In this document: positions 49,833 to 58,963 of the stretch, in pieces
Layout of the letters: the number at the start of each line of letters is the position of its first letter
Position numbering within the stretch: the first letter of the stretch is position 1
The notes under the pieces: generated by a model
The model's input: the letters and a program-made list of their open reading frames with translations, nothing else
Told to the model about the DNA's origin: nothing
The model's database searches: none
Translations under genes and position numbers: made by a program
DNA from: Pseudomonas sp. GD03944
GTDB lineage: Bacteria; Pseudomonadota; Gammaproteobacteria; Pseudomonadales; Pseudomonadaceae
DNA length: 64,000 bases
NCBI RefSeq assembly: GCF_029839275.1
Contig: NZ_JAOCAH010000014.1
Span: 1 to 64,000, forward strand
Direction of reading: 5' to 3'

Positions 49833-50946
49833 GGGCAACCTCCAGTGTGGCGCGACGGCTTGCCCACTTCAGGCGCAGCGGCTCCCAGTACAACAACACG
49901 AACCCGATCACGATGAATATCCCATGCACCCACCACAGGCCGAGGGCCGGCGGGATCCTTCCTTTATCCAGCGCCCCCCGTGCGGCGATCAGCAGCGCCA
50001 GGTACGCCATGTACAGCAGAATGGCCGGCAACAACTTGAGGAAGCGCCCCTGGCGCGGGTTGACCCGCGACAGCGGCACCGCCAGCAGGGTCACCACGAA
50101 CACCAGTAGCGGAATCGACAGACGCCATTGCAGTTCGGCCTGCAGGCGCGGGTCATCGCTGCCGAACAGCTCCCGCGTAGGGATCGCTTCGCGCTCGCTG
50201 ACCTCGGCGTTGATCGAGGGCTTCGGCAGCAGCACGCCGTAGGTCTCGTACTGGATAGAGCGGTAATCCGCCTGGCCCGGGTTACCGTCGTAGCGGTAGC
50301 CGTTCTCCAGGATCAGATAGCGGCTGCCGTCGGCCTGGATTTCCTGGCGCCCGCGCTCGGCCACCAGCACGCTGATTCCGCGTTCCTTGTCGCCCTCGCG
50401 GGAAAAGCGCTTCTCGGAAATGAACACGTTCTCCAGGGCCGCCCGGTCTTCGGACAGCCCCTGGGTGTAGGTGACGCGGGTACCGCCCTTCATGGACTGG
50501 AAACGCCCGGGCACCAGGGTATCGAATTCGGTCAGGGCGTCCTGCTCATTGAAGATGCGGTCCACCTGCGACACGCCCTGGGGGGTCAGTCCCATGCTCA
50601 GCCAGGCCACCAGCAGCGCCACCACGGTGGCCGGGGCCAGGCTATAGACCATCAGGCGTTGCTGGCTCATGCCGGTGGCCGACAACACCGTCATCTCGCT
50701 GTCGAGGTACAGGCGTCCATAGGCCAGCAGGAAACCGAGAAACAGCCCCAGCGGCAGGATCAACTGCAGGAAGCCCGGCAGGCGGAAGCCCATGATGAGG
50801 AACAGCACGCCCGGATCGAGCACCCCTTGCGCGGCCTGCGCCAGGTACTTGATGAAACGGCCACTCATAATGATCACCAGCAGCACGGCACTCACCGCAC
50901 TCAAGGTCACCAACACTTCACGAGACAGATAACGGAAGACGATCAA
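49825..50946 (-). CDS. lptF: LPS export ABC transporter permease LptF
   Basis: 373 residues from a TTG at 50946 (MIVFRYLSREVLVTL), placed 8 bases after GGAG. A GTG three codons earlier is only one base from that site, so I reject it. Same six-helix and jellyroll layout as LptG (LPGRFQSMKGG-type periplasmic domain, 'RLSIPLLVFVVTLLAVPLSRVNPRQGR' near the C-terminus). Divergent from pepA, as in E. coli and Pseudomonas. Confidence 0.94.
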   Translation of the reverse strand: MIVFRYLSREVLVTLSAVSAVLLVIIMSGRFIKYLAQAAQGVLDPGVLFLIMGFRLPGFLQLILPLGLFLGFLLAYGRLYLDSEMTVLSATGMSQQRLMVYSLAPATVVALLVAWLSMGLTPQGVSQVDRIFNEQDALTEFDTLVPGRFQSMKGGTRVTYTQGLSEDRAALENVFISEKRFSREGDKERGISVLVAERGRQEIQADGSRYLILENGYRYDGNPGQADYRSIQYETYGVLLPKPSINAEVSEREAIPTRELFGSDDPRLQAELQWRLSIPLLVFVVTLLAVPLSRVNPRQGRFLKLLPAILLYMAYLALLIAARGALDKGRIPPALGLWWVHGIFIVIGFVLLYWEPLRLKWASRRATLEVARG

Positions 50947-51088
50947 ACCAGACACTCCAGGGTTGTCAGGCTCAGCGGGCTAAGCTCACACTAGCTCCAC
51001 TGCTTGCCGGTTCGTGCGAAGACGAACCACTGAAAAAATATGCGGCATTATCCTGTAATACCGACTCGTTGTCTTGGGGACACCACGC

Positions 51089-52579
51089 ATGGAATTTATT
51101 GTTAAAAGCGTTCGCCCGGAAACATTGAAGACCGCCACCCTGGTCATCCCCGTCGGCGAAGGCCGAAAACTGGGGGAAATAGCCAAGTCCATCGACACCG
51201 CCAGCGCCGGCGCCATCAGCGCCCTGCTCAAGCGCGGCGACCTCGCTGGCAAGCTCGGCCAGACCCTGCTGGCCCACAACCTGCCGGGCCTCAAGGCCGA
51301 CCGCGTGCTGCTGGTCGGCTGCGGCAAAGACGCAGAACTGTCTGACCGCCAATGGCGCAAATTGATCACAGCCACCCAGGCTGTATTGAAGAATCTGGCT
51401 GGTGCTGATGCCGTGCTCGCCCTCGGCGACATCCAGGTCAAGGCCCGCGACGCCTACGGCAAGGCCCGCCTGCTGGTGGAAAGCCTGGCCGATGGCGGCT
51501 ATGTATTCGATCGTTTCAAGAGCCAGAAAGCCGAGCCGGGCGCGCTGAAAAAGCTGACCCTGATCGCCGACAAGGCCACCCAGGCCGATGTCGAGCGCGC
51601 CAGCCGCCACGCCCAGGCGATCGCCGCCGGCATGGCCTTCACCAAGGACCTGGGCAACCTGCCGCCAAACCTCTGCCACCCCAGCTACCTGGCGGAAGAA
51701 GCCAAGGCCCTGGGCAAAGCCCACAAGAACCTGAAGGTCGAGATCCTCGACGAGAAGAAGCTCAAGGAGCTCGGCGCCGGCGCTTTCCTCGCCGTGGCCC
51801 AGGGCAGCGACCAGCCGCCACGGATGATCGTGCTCAACTACCAGGGCGGCAAGAAGACCGAGAAACCCTACGCGCTGGTCGGCAAAGGCATCACCTTCGA
51901 CACCGGCGGCATCAGCATCAAGCCGGCTGCCGGCATGGACGAGATGAAGTACGACATGTGCGGTGCCGCCAGCGTGTTCGGCACCCTCAAGGCCGTGCTC
52001 GAACTGCAGCTGCCGATCAACCTGGTGTGTCTGCTGGCCTGCGCCGAGAACATGCCGAGCGGCGGCGCCACCCGCCCGGGTGACATCGTCACCACCATGA
52101 GCGGCCAGACCGTGGAAATCCTCAACACCGACGCCGAAGGCCGCCTGGTGCTGTGCGACACCCTGACCTACGCCGAGCGCTTCAAGCCGCAGGCGGTGAT
52201 CGACATCGCCACCCTGACCGGCGCCTGCATCGTGGCCCTGGGCAGCAACGTTTCGGGCCTGATGGGTAACAACGACGAACTGGTGCAGGAAATCCTCGGG
52301 GCCGGCCTGACCGCCGACGACCGCGCCTGGCAACTGCCGCTGTACGACGAGTACCAGGAGCAGCTGGACAGCCCGTTCGCCGACATCGCCAACATCGGCG
52401 GGCCGAAGGCCGGCACCATCACCGCTGGCTGCTTCCTGTCGCGCTTCGCCAAGAGCTACCGCTGGGCGCACCTGGACATCGCCGGCACGGCGTGGATCAG
52501 CGGCGGCAAGGACAAAGGCGCCACCGGTCGCCCGGTGCCTATGCTGACCCAGTACCTGCTGAACCGCGCCAACGCCTGA
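51089..52579 (+). CDS. pepA: Leucyl (cytosol) aminopeptidase
   Basis: 496 residues of M17 peptidase. The N-terminal macro-like domain spans ~1-165. The catalytic domain contains GKGITFDTGGISIKP, the di-metal and bicarbonate motif NTDAEGRLVL and the C-terminal 'LDIAGTAWISGG' stretch. The ATG at 51089 follows GGGGA; an upstream in-frame start at 51074 adds five residues. PepA also acts as a DNA-binding protein in site-specific recombination and regulation in some bacteria. Confidence 0.97.
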   Translation: MEFIVKSVRPETLKTATLVIPVGEGRKLGEIAKSIDTASAGAISALLKRGDLAGKLGQTLLAHNLPGLKADRVLLVGCGKDAELSDRQWRKLITATQAVLKNLAGADAVLALGDIQVKARDAYGKARLLVESLADGGYVFDRFKSQKAEPGALKKLTLIADKATQADVERASRHAQAIAAGMAFTKDLGNLPPNLCHPSYLAEEAKALGKAHKNLKVEILDEKKLKELGAGAFLAVAQGSDQPPRMIVLNYQGGKKTEKPYALVGKGITFDTGGISIKPAAGMDEMKYDMCGAASVFGTLKAVLELQLPINLVCLLACAENMPSGGATRPGDIVTTMSGQTVEILNTDAEGRLVLCDTLTYAERFKPQAVIDIATLTGACIVALGSNVSGLMGNNDELVQEILGAGLTADDRAWQLPLYDEYQEQLDSPFADIANIGGPKAGTITAGCFLSRFAKSYRWAHLDIAGTAWISGGKDKGATGRPVPMLTQYLLNRANA

Positions 52580-52793
52580 ACCGTCGGTTCAGCGCGCTGG
52601 GCACCCGCCATGCCGCCTCGCGCGGCATGGCCGTCTGATCAATGCGATGAACAAACAGGGCTTCGCCCGTGTCTCTAGCGGTGTAAACTCCGCGCCCTCG
52701 CCCGCCTGGCCACCCCGGCGGGCGATTGCGCTGAGCCGGCCGGATGCCGGTTCGCGAGATTCTGTAGCCTGATCGCCTCTCAACGAGACCGTT

Positions 52794-53210
52794 ATGCGCG
52801 TCGAATTCTACGTACTGTCCACCGCTACCTCGGCCGACCGCCTGCGGGCCGCCTGCCAACTGGCGATGAAAGCCTGGCGCGCCGGTCTGCCGGTCTTCGT
52901 GCGGGGCACCGATGACGAACAGTGCCGGGCGGTCGACGAGCTGATGTGGCGCTTCAAGGCCGAAGCTTTCGTGCCCCACAGCCTGCACCAGGATGACCCG
53001 CACGCCCCGGTGGCCATTGGCGTGAACGAGGAGCCGGCCGCGACCCAGGGCGTCCTGATCAACCTGGCCAGCAGCCTGTCACCGCATGTCGAGCGCTTCA
53101 GCCGGGTGATCGAGATCGTCAACCAGGAACCGGACCTGCTGACCGCCTGCCGGGAGAATTTCCGCACCTACCGCCAGCGCGGCTATGATCCCAAACGAGT
53201 TGAACTCTAG
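52794..53210 (+). CDS. holC: DNA polymerase III subunit chi
   Basis: 138 residues. FYVLSTATSADRLRAACQLAMKAW, WRFKAEAFVPHSL and RQRGYDPKRVEL fit the chi subunit, which links the clamp loader to SSB. It is preceded by 214 bases containing a hairpin (GCCATGCCGC/GCGGCATGGC, 52607-52631) and a TAAACT-like -10 near 52686. Nine bases separate it from the following small gene. Confidence 0.93.
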   Translation: MRVEFYVLSTATSADRLRAACQLAMKAWRAGLPVFVRGTDDEQCRAVDELMWRFKAEAFVPHSLHQDDPHAPVAIGVNEEPAATQGVLINLASSLSPHVERFSRVIEIVNQEPDLLTACRENFRTYRQRGYDPKRVEL

Positions 53211-53219
53211 AACCGCACC

Positions 53220-53609
53220 ATGGACACCCCGAAACCGCCGCAACGACCTGCCCACCTGCTGGACGACCTGGAGTCGATCCGCGAGCTGCTGGGCGACCAA
53301 CACGACGAGCCGCCACTGCTGGTCGACTCGATCGACCTGGACAGCATTCCGGTCCTCTCGGATATCGTCTCCCCGCTGCCGCCCACTGCCACGCCGATCC
53401 CGCCGAGCCAGGCCAGCAGCCTGCGTGAAACCGTGCAGCAGAGCGTCAGCCAGAACAGCGACGTGAACCGCCTGGACGGCGAACTGCGTGCCGCCGCGCA
53501 ACTGATCCTGCAGGATGTCATCGACGATTTCGTGCCGCAGATCGAAGCCGAACTGAAACGCCGCCTCGAAGCCCGCCTGACTCGCCTGCTCCCGCCCCGC
53601 CGCCCCTGA
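53220..53609 (+). CDS. Conserved small protein between holC and valS, function unknown
   Basis: 129 residues. The N-terminal half is acidic and proline-rich, likely disordered (LDDLESIRELLGDQHDEPPLL, PVLSDIVSPLPP). The C-terminal half is helical with 'LRAAAQLILQDVIDDFVPQIEAELKRRLE' character and ends in basic RLTRLLPPRRP. No known domain. It lies 9 bases after holC and is probably co-transcribed. I recall that an equivalent gene occupies this place in other Pseudomonas; a replisome role is only a guess from position. Confidence 0.8.
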   Translation: MDTPKPPQRPAHLLDDLESIRELLGDQHDEPPLLVDSIDLDSIPVLSDIVSPLPPTATPIPPSQASSLRETVQQSVSQNSDVNRLDGELRAAAQLILQDVIDDFVPQIEAELKRRLEARLTRLLPPRRP

Positions 53610-53670
53610 GTCGAACGGGCGCGCCCCGCCCGCTCCCCGGACAGCGCAGCGCCCCATCAGTCATATGGCC

Positions 53671-53700
53671 TTACGCCGCAAGGGCCTTCCCCGCTATACT
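53671..53700 (+). promoter_or_regulatory. Candidate valS promoter
   Basis: TTACGC (53671-53676), 18 bases, TATACT (53695-53700), 42 bases before the valS ATG. Confidence 0.5.
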
Positions 53701-53742
53701 TCTCGGCTTTTCCGATCAGCCGTCAAAAGGGTCCCGCCGCGC

Positions 53743-56574
53743 ATGGACAAGACCTACCAGCCGCACGCCATTGAAACCGCCCTGTACCAGAACTGGGAGG
53801 CGAACAACTATTTCGCCCCGCAGGGCTCGGGCGAGCCCTACACCATCATGATCCCGCCGCCGAACGTCACCGGCAGCCTGCACATGGGTCACGGGTTCAA
53901 CAACTCGATCATGGATGCGCTGATCCGTTTCCGCCGCATGCAAGGCCGCAACACCCTGTGGCAGCCAGGTACCGACCACGCGGGCATCGCCACGCAGATG
54001 GTCGTCGAGCGCCAGCTGGCCGCCGACGGCATCGGCCGCCACGACCTGGGCCGCGAAAAATTCCTGGAGAAAGTCTGGGAATGGAAAGAGCAGTCCGGCG
54101 GCACCATCACCCGTCAGATCCGTCGCCTGGGCAGCTCCGTGGACTGGTCGCGCGAGCGTTTCACCATGGACGACGGCCTGTCCGAAGCGGTCAAGGAAGC
54201 CTTCGTCCGCCTGCATGACGACGGCCTGATCTACCGCGGCAAGCGCCTGGTCAACTGGGACACCAAGTTCCACACCGCCATCTCCGACCTCGAAGTGGAA
54301 AACCACGACGAGAAAGGCAGCCTGTGGAACCTGCGCTACCCCCTGGCCGACGGCAACACCACCGCCGACGGCAAGGACTACCTGATCGTCGCCACCACCC
54401 GCCCGGAAACCATGCTCGGCGACGCCGCCGTGGCCGTGCACCCGGAAGACGAGCGCTACAAGGCACTGATCGGCACCTTCGTCGAGCTGCCACTGGTTGG
54501 CCGCCGCATTCCGATCATCGCCGACGACTACTGCGACCCCGAGTTCGGCACCGGTTGCGTGAAGATCACCCCGGCCCACGACTTCAACGACTACGAAGTC
54601 GGCAAGCGCCACAACCTGCCGCTGCTCAACATCTTCGACAAGAACGCTGCCGTGCTGGCCAAGGCCCAGGTGTTCAACATCGACGGCAGCGTCAACGGTG
54701 AGATCGACGGCAGCCTGCCGGCCGAATACGCCGGCCTGGACCGTTTCGAGGCGCGCAAGCAGATCGTCGCCGCCTTCGAGGCCGCCGGCCTGCTGGAGAA
54801 AATCGACGACCACGCGCTGAAAGTGCCGAAGGGCGACCGCTCGGGCACCGTCATCGAGCCGTGGCTGACCGACCAGTGGTACGTCTCCACCAAGCCGCTG
54901 GCCGAGAAGGCCATCGCCGTGGTCGAGAATGGCGACATCCAGTTCGTGCCCAAGCAGTACGAAAACATGTACTTCAGCTGGATGCGCGACATCCAGGACT
55001 GGTGCATCAGCCGTCAGCTCTGGTGGGGCCACCGCATTCCGGCCTGGTACGACGAGTCGGGCAACGTATACGTCGGTCGTGACGAGGCAGAAGTGCGCGC
55101 CAAGCACAACCTCGGCGACGCCACCCTGCGCCAGGACGACGACGTGCTCGATACCTGGTTCAGCTCCGGCCTGTGGACCTTCTCCACCCTGGGCTGGCCG
55201 CAGCAGACCGACTTCCTCAAGACCTTCCACCCCACCGACGTGCTGGTCACCGGCTTCGACATCATCTTCTTCTGGGTCGCCCGGATGATCATGCTGTCCA
55301 CCCACCTGACCGGGCAGATTCCGTTCAAGACCGTGTACGTGCACGGCCTGGTGCGCGACGGCCAGGGGCAGAAGATGTCCAAGTCCAAGGGCAACGTGCT
55401 CGACCCGCTGGACATCGTCGACGGCATCAGCCTCGACGCCCTGCTGGAGAAGCGCACCACCGGCCTGATGCAGCCCAAGCTGGCCGAGAAGATCGCCAAG
55501 CAGACCAAGGCCGAATTCCCGGAAGGCATCGCCGCCTACGGCACCGACGCCCTGCGCTTCACCAACCTGGCGCTGGCCTCCACCGGTCGTGACATCAAGT
55601 TCGACATGGGCCGCGTCGAGGGCTACCGCAACTTCTGCAACAAGATCTGGAACGCCGCCAACTTCGTCATCGAGAACACCGATGGCCAGGACACCGGCGT
55701 CAATGGCGAGCCGGTGGAGCTGTCCTCGGTGGACCGCTGGATCATCTCCGCCCTGCAGCGCACCGAAGCCGAAGTGACCCGTCACCTCGATGCCTTCCGC
55801 TTCGACCTGGCCGCCCAGACCTTGTACGAGTTCATCTGGGACGAGTACTGCGCCTGGTACCTGGAGCTGGTCAAGCCGGTGCTGTGGGACGAGAACGCGC
55901 CGATCGAGCGCCAGCGCGGCACCCGCCGCACCCTGGTGCGCGTGCTGGAAGTGGCCCTGCGCCTGGCCCACCCGTTCATGCCGTTCATCACCGAAGAAAT
56001 CTGGCAGCGCATCAAGGGCCAGGCTGGCGTCGCCGGCGACACCATCATGCTGCAGACCTGGCCGGTGGCCAATGAAAGCCGCATCGATGCCGCTGCCGAA
56101 GGCGACATCGAGTGGGTCAAGCAGCTGATGCTGGGCCTGCGCCAGATCCGTGGCGAGATGAAAATCTCCATGGCCAAGCGCATCGACATCATCCTGGCCA
56201 ACGCCAGCGACGAAGACCGCCGCCGCCTGGCCGACAACGCGCCGCTGCTGAACAAGCTGGCCAAGCTGGAGTCGGTGCGCGTACTGGCCGCCGGTGAAGA
56301 AGCACCGATGTCCGCCACCGCCCTGGTCGGCGAAATGGAAGTGCTGGTGCCGATGGCCGGGCTGATCGACAAGGACGCCGAACTGGCGCGCCTGGACAAG
56401 GAAATCGCCCGCCTGGACGGCGAGGTCAAGCGGGTGGGCGGCAAGCTGTCCAACGAAGGCTTCGTGGCCAAGGCCCCGGCTGACGTGCTCGAGAAAGAGC
56501 GCGCCAAGCTGGCCGAAGCCGAACAGGCCCTGGGCAAGATGGTCGAGCAGCGCGGCAAGATCGCCGCACTCTGA
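53743..56574 (+). CDS. valS: Valyl-tRNA synthetase
   Basis: 943 residues of class Ia synthetase. The HIGH-type motif is HMGH (47-50, in NVTGSLHMGHGF), KMSKS is at 544-548, the CP1 editing domain spans ~200-340 (TTRPETMLGD), and a C-terminal coiled-coil arm covers ~875-943. I chose MDKTYQPHAIETALYQNWE at 53743; the frame opens earlier at 53665 but that stretch contains the promoter. Confidence 0.98.
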   Translation: MDKTYQPHAIETALYQNWEANNYFAPQGSGEPYTIMIPPPNVTGSLHMGHGFNNSIMDALIRFRRMQGRNTLWQPGTDHAGIATQMVVERQLAADGIGRHDLGREKFLEKVWEWKEQSGGTITRQIRRLGSSVDWSRERFTMDDGLSEAVKEAFVRLHDDGLIYRGKRLVNWDTKFHTAISDLEVENHDEKGSLWNLRYPLADGNTTADGKDYLIVATTRPETMLGDAAVAVHPEDERYKALIGTFVELPLVGRRIPIIADDYCDPEFGTGCVKITPAHDFNDYEVGKRHNLPLLNIFDKNAAVLAKAQVFNIDGSVNGEIDGSLPAEYAGLDRFEARKQIVAAFEAAGLLEKIDDHALKVPKGDRSGTVIEPWLTDQWYVSTKPLAEKAIAVVENGDIQFVPKQYENMYFSWMRDIQDWCISRQLWWGHRIPAWYDESGNVYVGRDEAEVRAKHNLGDATLRQDDDVLDTWFSSGLWTFSTLGWPQQTDFLKTFHPTDVLVTGFDIIFFWVARMIMLSTHLTGQIPFKTVYVHGLVRDGQGQKMSKSKGNVLDPLDIVDGISLDALLEKRTTGLMQPKLAEKIAKQTKAEFPEGIAAYGTDALRFTNLALASTGRDIKFDMGRVEGYRNFCNKIWNAANFVIENTDGQDTGVNGEPVELSSVDRWIISALQRTEAEVTRHLDAFRFDLAAQTLYEFIWDEYCAWYLELVKPVLWDENAPIERQRGTRRTLVRVLEVALRLAHPFMPFITEEIWQRIKGQAGVAGDTIMLQTWPVANESRIDAAAEGDIEWVKQLMLGLRQIRGEMKISMAKRIDIILANASDEDRRRLADNAPLLNKLAKLESVRVLAAGEEAPMSATALVGEMEVLVPMAGLIDKDAELARLDKEIARLDGEVKRVGGKLSNEGFVAKAPADVLEKERAKLAEAEQALGKMVEQRGKIAAL

Positions 56575-56591
56575 TCCTTCTGCACTGACAG

Positions 56592-56626
56592 AAAAGCCCG
56601 CGGCCCTCACCGGCGCGGGCTTTTTT
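56592..56626 (+). terminator. Terminator of valS
   Basis: AAAAGCCCGCG (56592-56602) pairs with CGCGGGCTTTT; T6 follows the stem. Confidence 0.88.
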
Positions 56627-56692
56627 GTCGTTTGGCGCCAGCGTACGGCTCGCAGTATCCTCCGGACTCTCCTTCGACCCGGGGCCGCTCAA

Positions 56693-56989
56693 ATGGAAGT
56701 GAACAAGACCAAGACCAGTTTCTACCGCCGTCTCTACGTGGCCTGGCTGATCGACAGCGGCGAAGCCCGCAGCGTGCCGGATCTGATGGAGGCCACCGGC
56801 ATGCCTCGGCGCACTGCCCAGGACACCCTCGCCGCCCTGGCCGACCTGGACATCGACTGCGTGTTCGAACAGCAGGCGGGTGAGCGCAACAACGCCGGCA
56901 GCTACGTGATCCACAGCTGGGGCCCCATCGACCGGCAATGGATCGCCACCAACCTGCAGCAGATCAAGTCGACCCTCGGCTATCCCTGA
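56693..56989 (+). CDS. Small winged helix-turn-helix protein (HTH_43-like)
   Basis: 98 residues, basic, with a helix-turn-helix stretch 'SVPDLMEATGMPRRTAQDTLAAL' at ~28-50 and a wing (NNAGSYVIHSWGPID). It resembles the HTH_43 winged-helix family. No effector domain, so it may be a DNA-binding switch or a partner protein. It precedes the SLC13-type permease by 35 bases on the same strand, so the two could form an operon. Regulatory target unknown. Confidence 0.8.
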   Translation: MEVNKTKTSFYRRLYVAWLIDSGEARSVPDLMEATGMPRRTAQDTLAALADLDIDCVFEQQAGERNNAGSYVIHSWGPIDRQWIATNLQQIKSTLGYP

Positions 56990-57024
56990 CATCCTGCGAT
57001 TCAGGTAACCGCCATGGAGGCGCC

Positions 57025-58854
57025 GTGAATTTCGAACTGCTCTGGGTGCTGGGCCTGCTGCTGGCCACCGTCACCCTCTTCGTCATCAACAAGCCACGCA
57101 TGGACGTGGTCGCCCTGCTGGTCATCGTCGCCCTGCCGCTGACCGGGGTGCTCGACATCCAGCAGACCCTGGCCGGTTTCAGCGACCCCAGCGTGATCCT
57201 GATCGCCGCGCTGTTCGTCATCGGCGACGGCCTGGTCCGCACCGGCATCGCCTACCGCCTGGGCGATTGGCTGGTGGCCAAGGCCGGCAGCAGCGAAACC
57301 CGCCTGCTGGTGCTGCTGATGATCGCCGTGGCCGGCCTGGGTTCGGTGATGAGTTCGACCGGCGTGGTGGCGATTTTCATCCCGGTGGTGCTCGGCGTCG
57401 CGGCGCGCCTGAAGATCGCCCCGGGGCGCCTGATGATGCCCCTGGCCTTCGCCGGCCTGATCAGCGGCATGCTGACCCTGGTCGCTACCCCGCCGAACAT
57501 GGTGGTGCACAGCGAGCTGCGCCGTGCCGGCCTCGAGGGCTTCGACTTCTTCAGCTTCACCCCCATCGGCCTGGCGATCCTCGTCCTGGGCGTGCTGTAC
57601 ATGCTGGTGACCCGGCGCTGGCTGCAGCGCAGCGGCGATGACGGCGAGGCGACGGCACCGCGCCTGACCCTGGCCGACCTGGCCCGCCGCTACCACCTGA
57701 GCGAGCGCGAGCGGCGCCTGCGCGTGCGGGCCGATTCGCCCCTGGCCAACCAGGCCCTGGACGAGCTGAAGCTGCGTTCGCAGTTCGGCATCAACGTCAT
57801 CGCCGTGGAACGCCAGCGCCAGTTCCGTACCCTGCTGCTGATGGCCACCGGCAATACCCAGCTGCAGGCCGGCGACATCCTGCTGGTGGACCTCGCCAGC
57901 CCGGCCATCGCCCTGCTCGGCGCCTACCAGGAACTCGGCCTGGAGCCGATGCCGCTGCGCAACTCCTACTACACCACCCACTCCCACGAGCTGGGCCTGG
58001 CCGAAGTGGCCCTGCCGCCGGACTCGCACCTGCCCGGCAAGACCATCCAGGAGCTGGGCCTGCGCAGCCGCTACAAGCTCAACGTGGTCGGCCTGCGTCG
58101 CCACGGCAAGGCCCTCGAAGGCCTGCTGGTGGATGAAAAGCTGACCCACGCCGACACCCTGCTGGTGGCCGGCAGCTGGAAGCAGATCCACCACCTGCAA
58201 AGCCTCAACCGTGACTTCCTGGTACTCAGCCTGCCCGCCGAGGTCGACGAAGTGGCGCCGGCCGCACGCAAGGCACCCTACGCGCTGCTGAGCCTGGCGG
58301 TGATGGTGGGGTTGATGATCAGCGGGCTGGTGCCCAACGTCATGGCCGCGCTGATCGGCTGCCTGTTGATGGGTGCCTTCCGCTGCATCGACATGAACAG
58401 CGCCTACCGCGCCATCCACTGGCCGAGCCTGATCCTCATCGTCGGCATGCTGCCCTTCGCCCTGGCGCTGCAGAAAACCGGGGGCATCGACCTGGTGGTC
58501 AGCGGCCTGGTCGGCACCCTGGGCGAGGCCGAACCGCGGGTGATCCTGGCCAGCCTGTTCGCCGTCACCGCGCTGATCGGCCTGTTCATCTCCAACACCG
58601 CCACCGCGGTGTTGATGGCACCGGTGGCGATTGCAACCGCTCAGGCCCTGAACCTGTCGCCGACACCTTTCGCGATGATCGTCGCCCTGGCCGCCTCGGC
58701 CGCCTTCATGACACCGATCTCCTCGCCGGTGAACACCCTGGTACTCGGCCCGGGCCAGTACCGCTTCGGCGATTTCGTGCGCGTCGGCGTGCCCTTCACC
58801 CTGCTGGTGATGGTCGTCAGTGTGGTGATGGTGCCGTGGATCTTCCCGCTGTAG
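57025..58854 (+). CDS. SLC13/DASS family permease with two TrkA-C (RCK_C) domains
   Basis: 609 residues from a GTG at 57025 with GGAGG five bases upstream. Five or six helices come first ('FDLLWVLGLLLATVTLFV'-like start, FSDPSVILIAALFVIGDGLV, MSSTGVVAIFIPVVLGVA), then a cytoplasmic insert (~210-405) with two RCK_C regulatory domains, visible as LRVRADSPLANQALDELKL and LPPDSHLPGKTIQELGLRS, then more helices ending with 'ISNTATAVLMAPVAIATAQ' and 'MTPISSPVNTLVLGPG'. These match the anion symporters often named for sulfate or dicarboxylate. Substrate not assignable. Confidence 0.88.
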   Translation: MNFELLWVLGLLLATVTLFVINKPRMDVVALLVIVALPLTGVLDIQQTLAGFSDPSVILIAALFVIGDGLVRTGIAYRLGDWLVAKAGSSETRLLVLLMIAVAGLGSVMSSTGVVAIFIPVVLGVAARLKIAPGRLMMPLAFAGLISGMLTLVATPPNMVVHSELRRAGLEGFDFFSFTPIGLAILVLGVLYMLVTRRWLQRSGDDGEATAPRLTLADLARRYHLSERERRLRVRADSPLANQALDELKLRSQFGINVIAVERQRQFRTLLLMATGNTQLQAGDILLVDLASPAIALLGAYQELGLEPMPLRNSYYTTHSHELGLAEVALPPDSHLPGKTIQELGLRSRYKLNVVGLRRHGKALEGLLVDEKLTHADTLLVAGSWKQIHHLQSLNRDFLVLSLPAEVDEVAPAARKAPYALLSLAVMVGLMISGLVPNVMAALIGCLLMGAFRCIDMNSAYRAIHWPSLILIVGMLPFALALQKTGGIDLVVSGLVGTLGEAEPRVILASLFAVTALIGLFISNTATAVLMAPVAIATAQALNLSPTPFAMIVALAASAAFMTPISSPVNTLVLGPGQYRFGDFVRVGVPFTLLVMVVSVVMVPWIFPL

Positions 58855-58870
58855 CGGGCGGTCGTTCGAT

Positions 58871-58952
58871 TTGGTGGGCTGAAGCCCACCAATTGCCCCA
58901 TCCCATGCGGATCACGAGCCCGTAGCCTGGGTCGAGCGAAGCGACACCCGGG
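58871..58952. repeat. Two REP-like extragenic palindromes
   Basis: TTGGTGGGCT-GA-AGCCCACCAA (58871-58892) is a perfect 10-base inverted repeat. A second element starting CGTAGCCTGGGTCGAGCGAA (58921) and continuing GCGACACCCGGGT is the well-known GTAGCC...ACCCGGG repeat type of Pseudomonas. Both lie between the converging permease and hemerythrin genes. Confidence 0.7.
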
Positions 58953-58963
58953 TCGGCGAGCAC

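Noticed and set aside
53716..56610. 964-codon open frame on the minus strand opposite valS
   Set aside because: It mirrors valS exactly, is rich in His, Gln, Val and Gly as antisense frames of GC-rich genes are, and has no ribosome site or recognisable domain.
57001..58419. 472-codon minus-strand frame opposite the SLC13 permease
   Set aside because: His/Gln-rich antisense frame of a hydrophobic protein gene.
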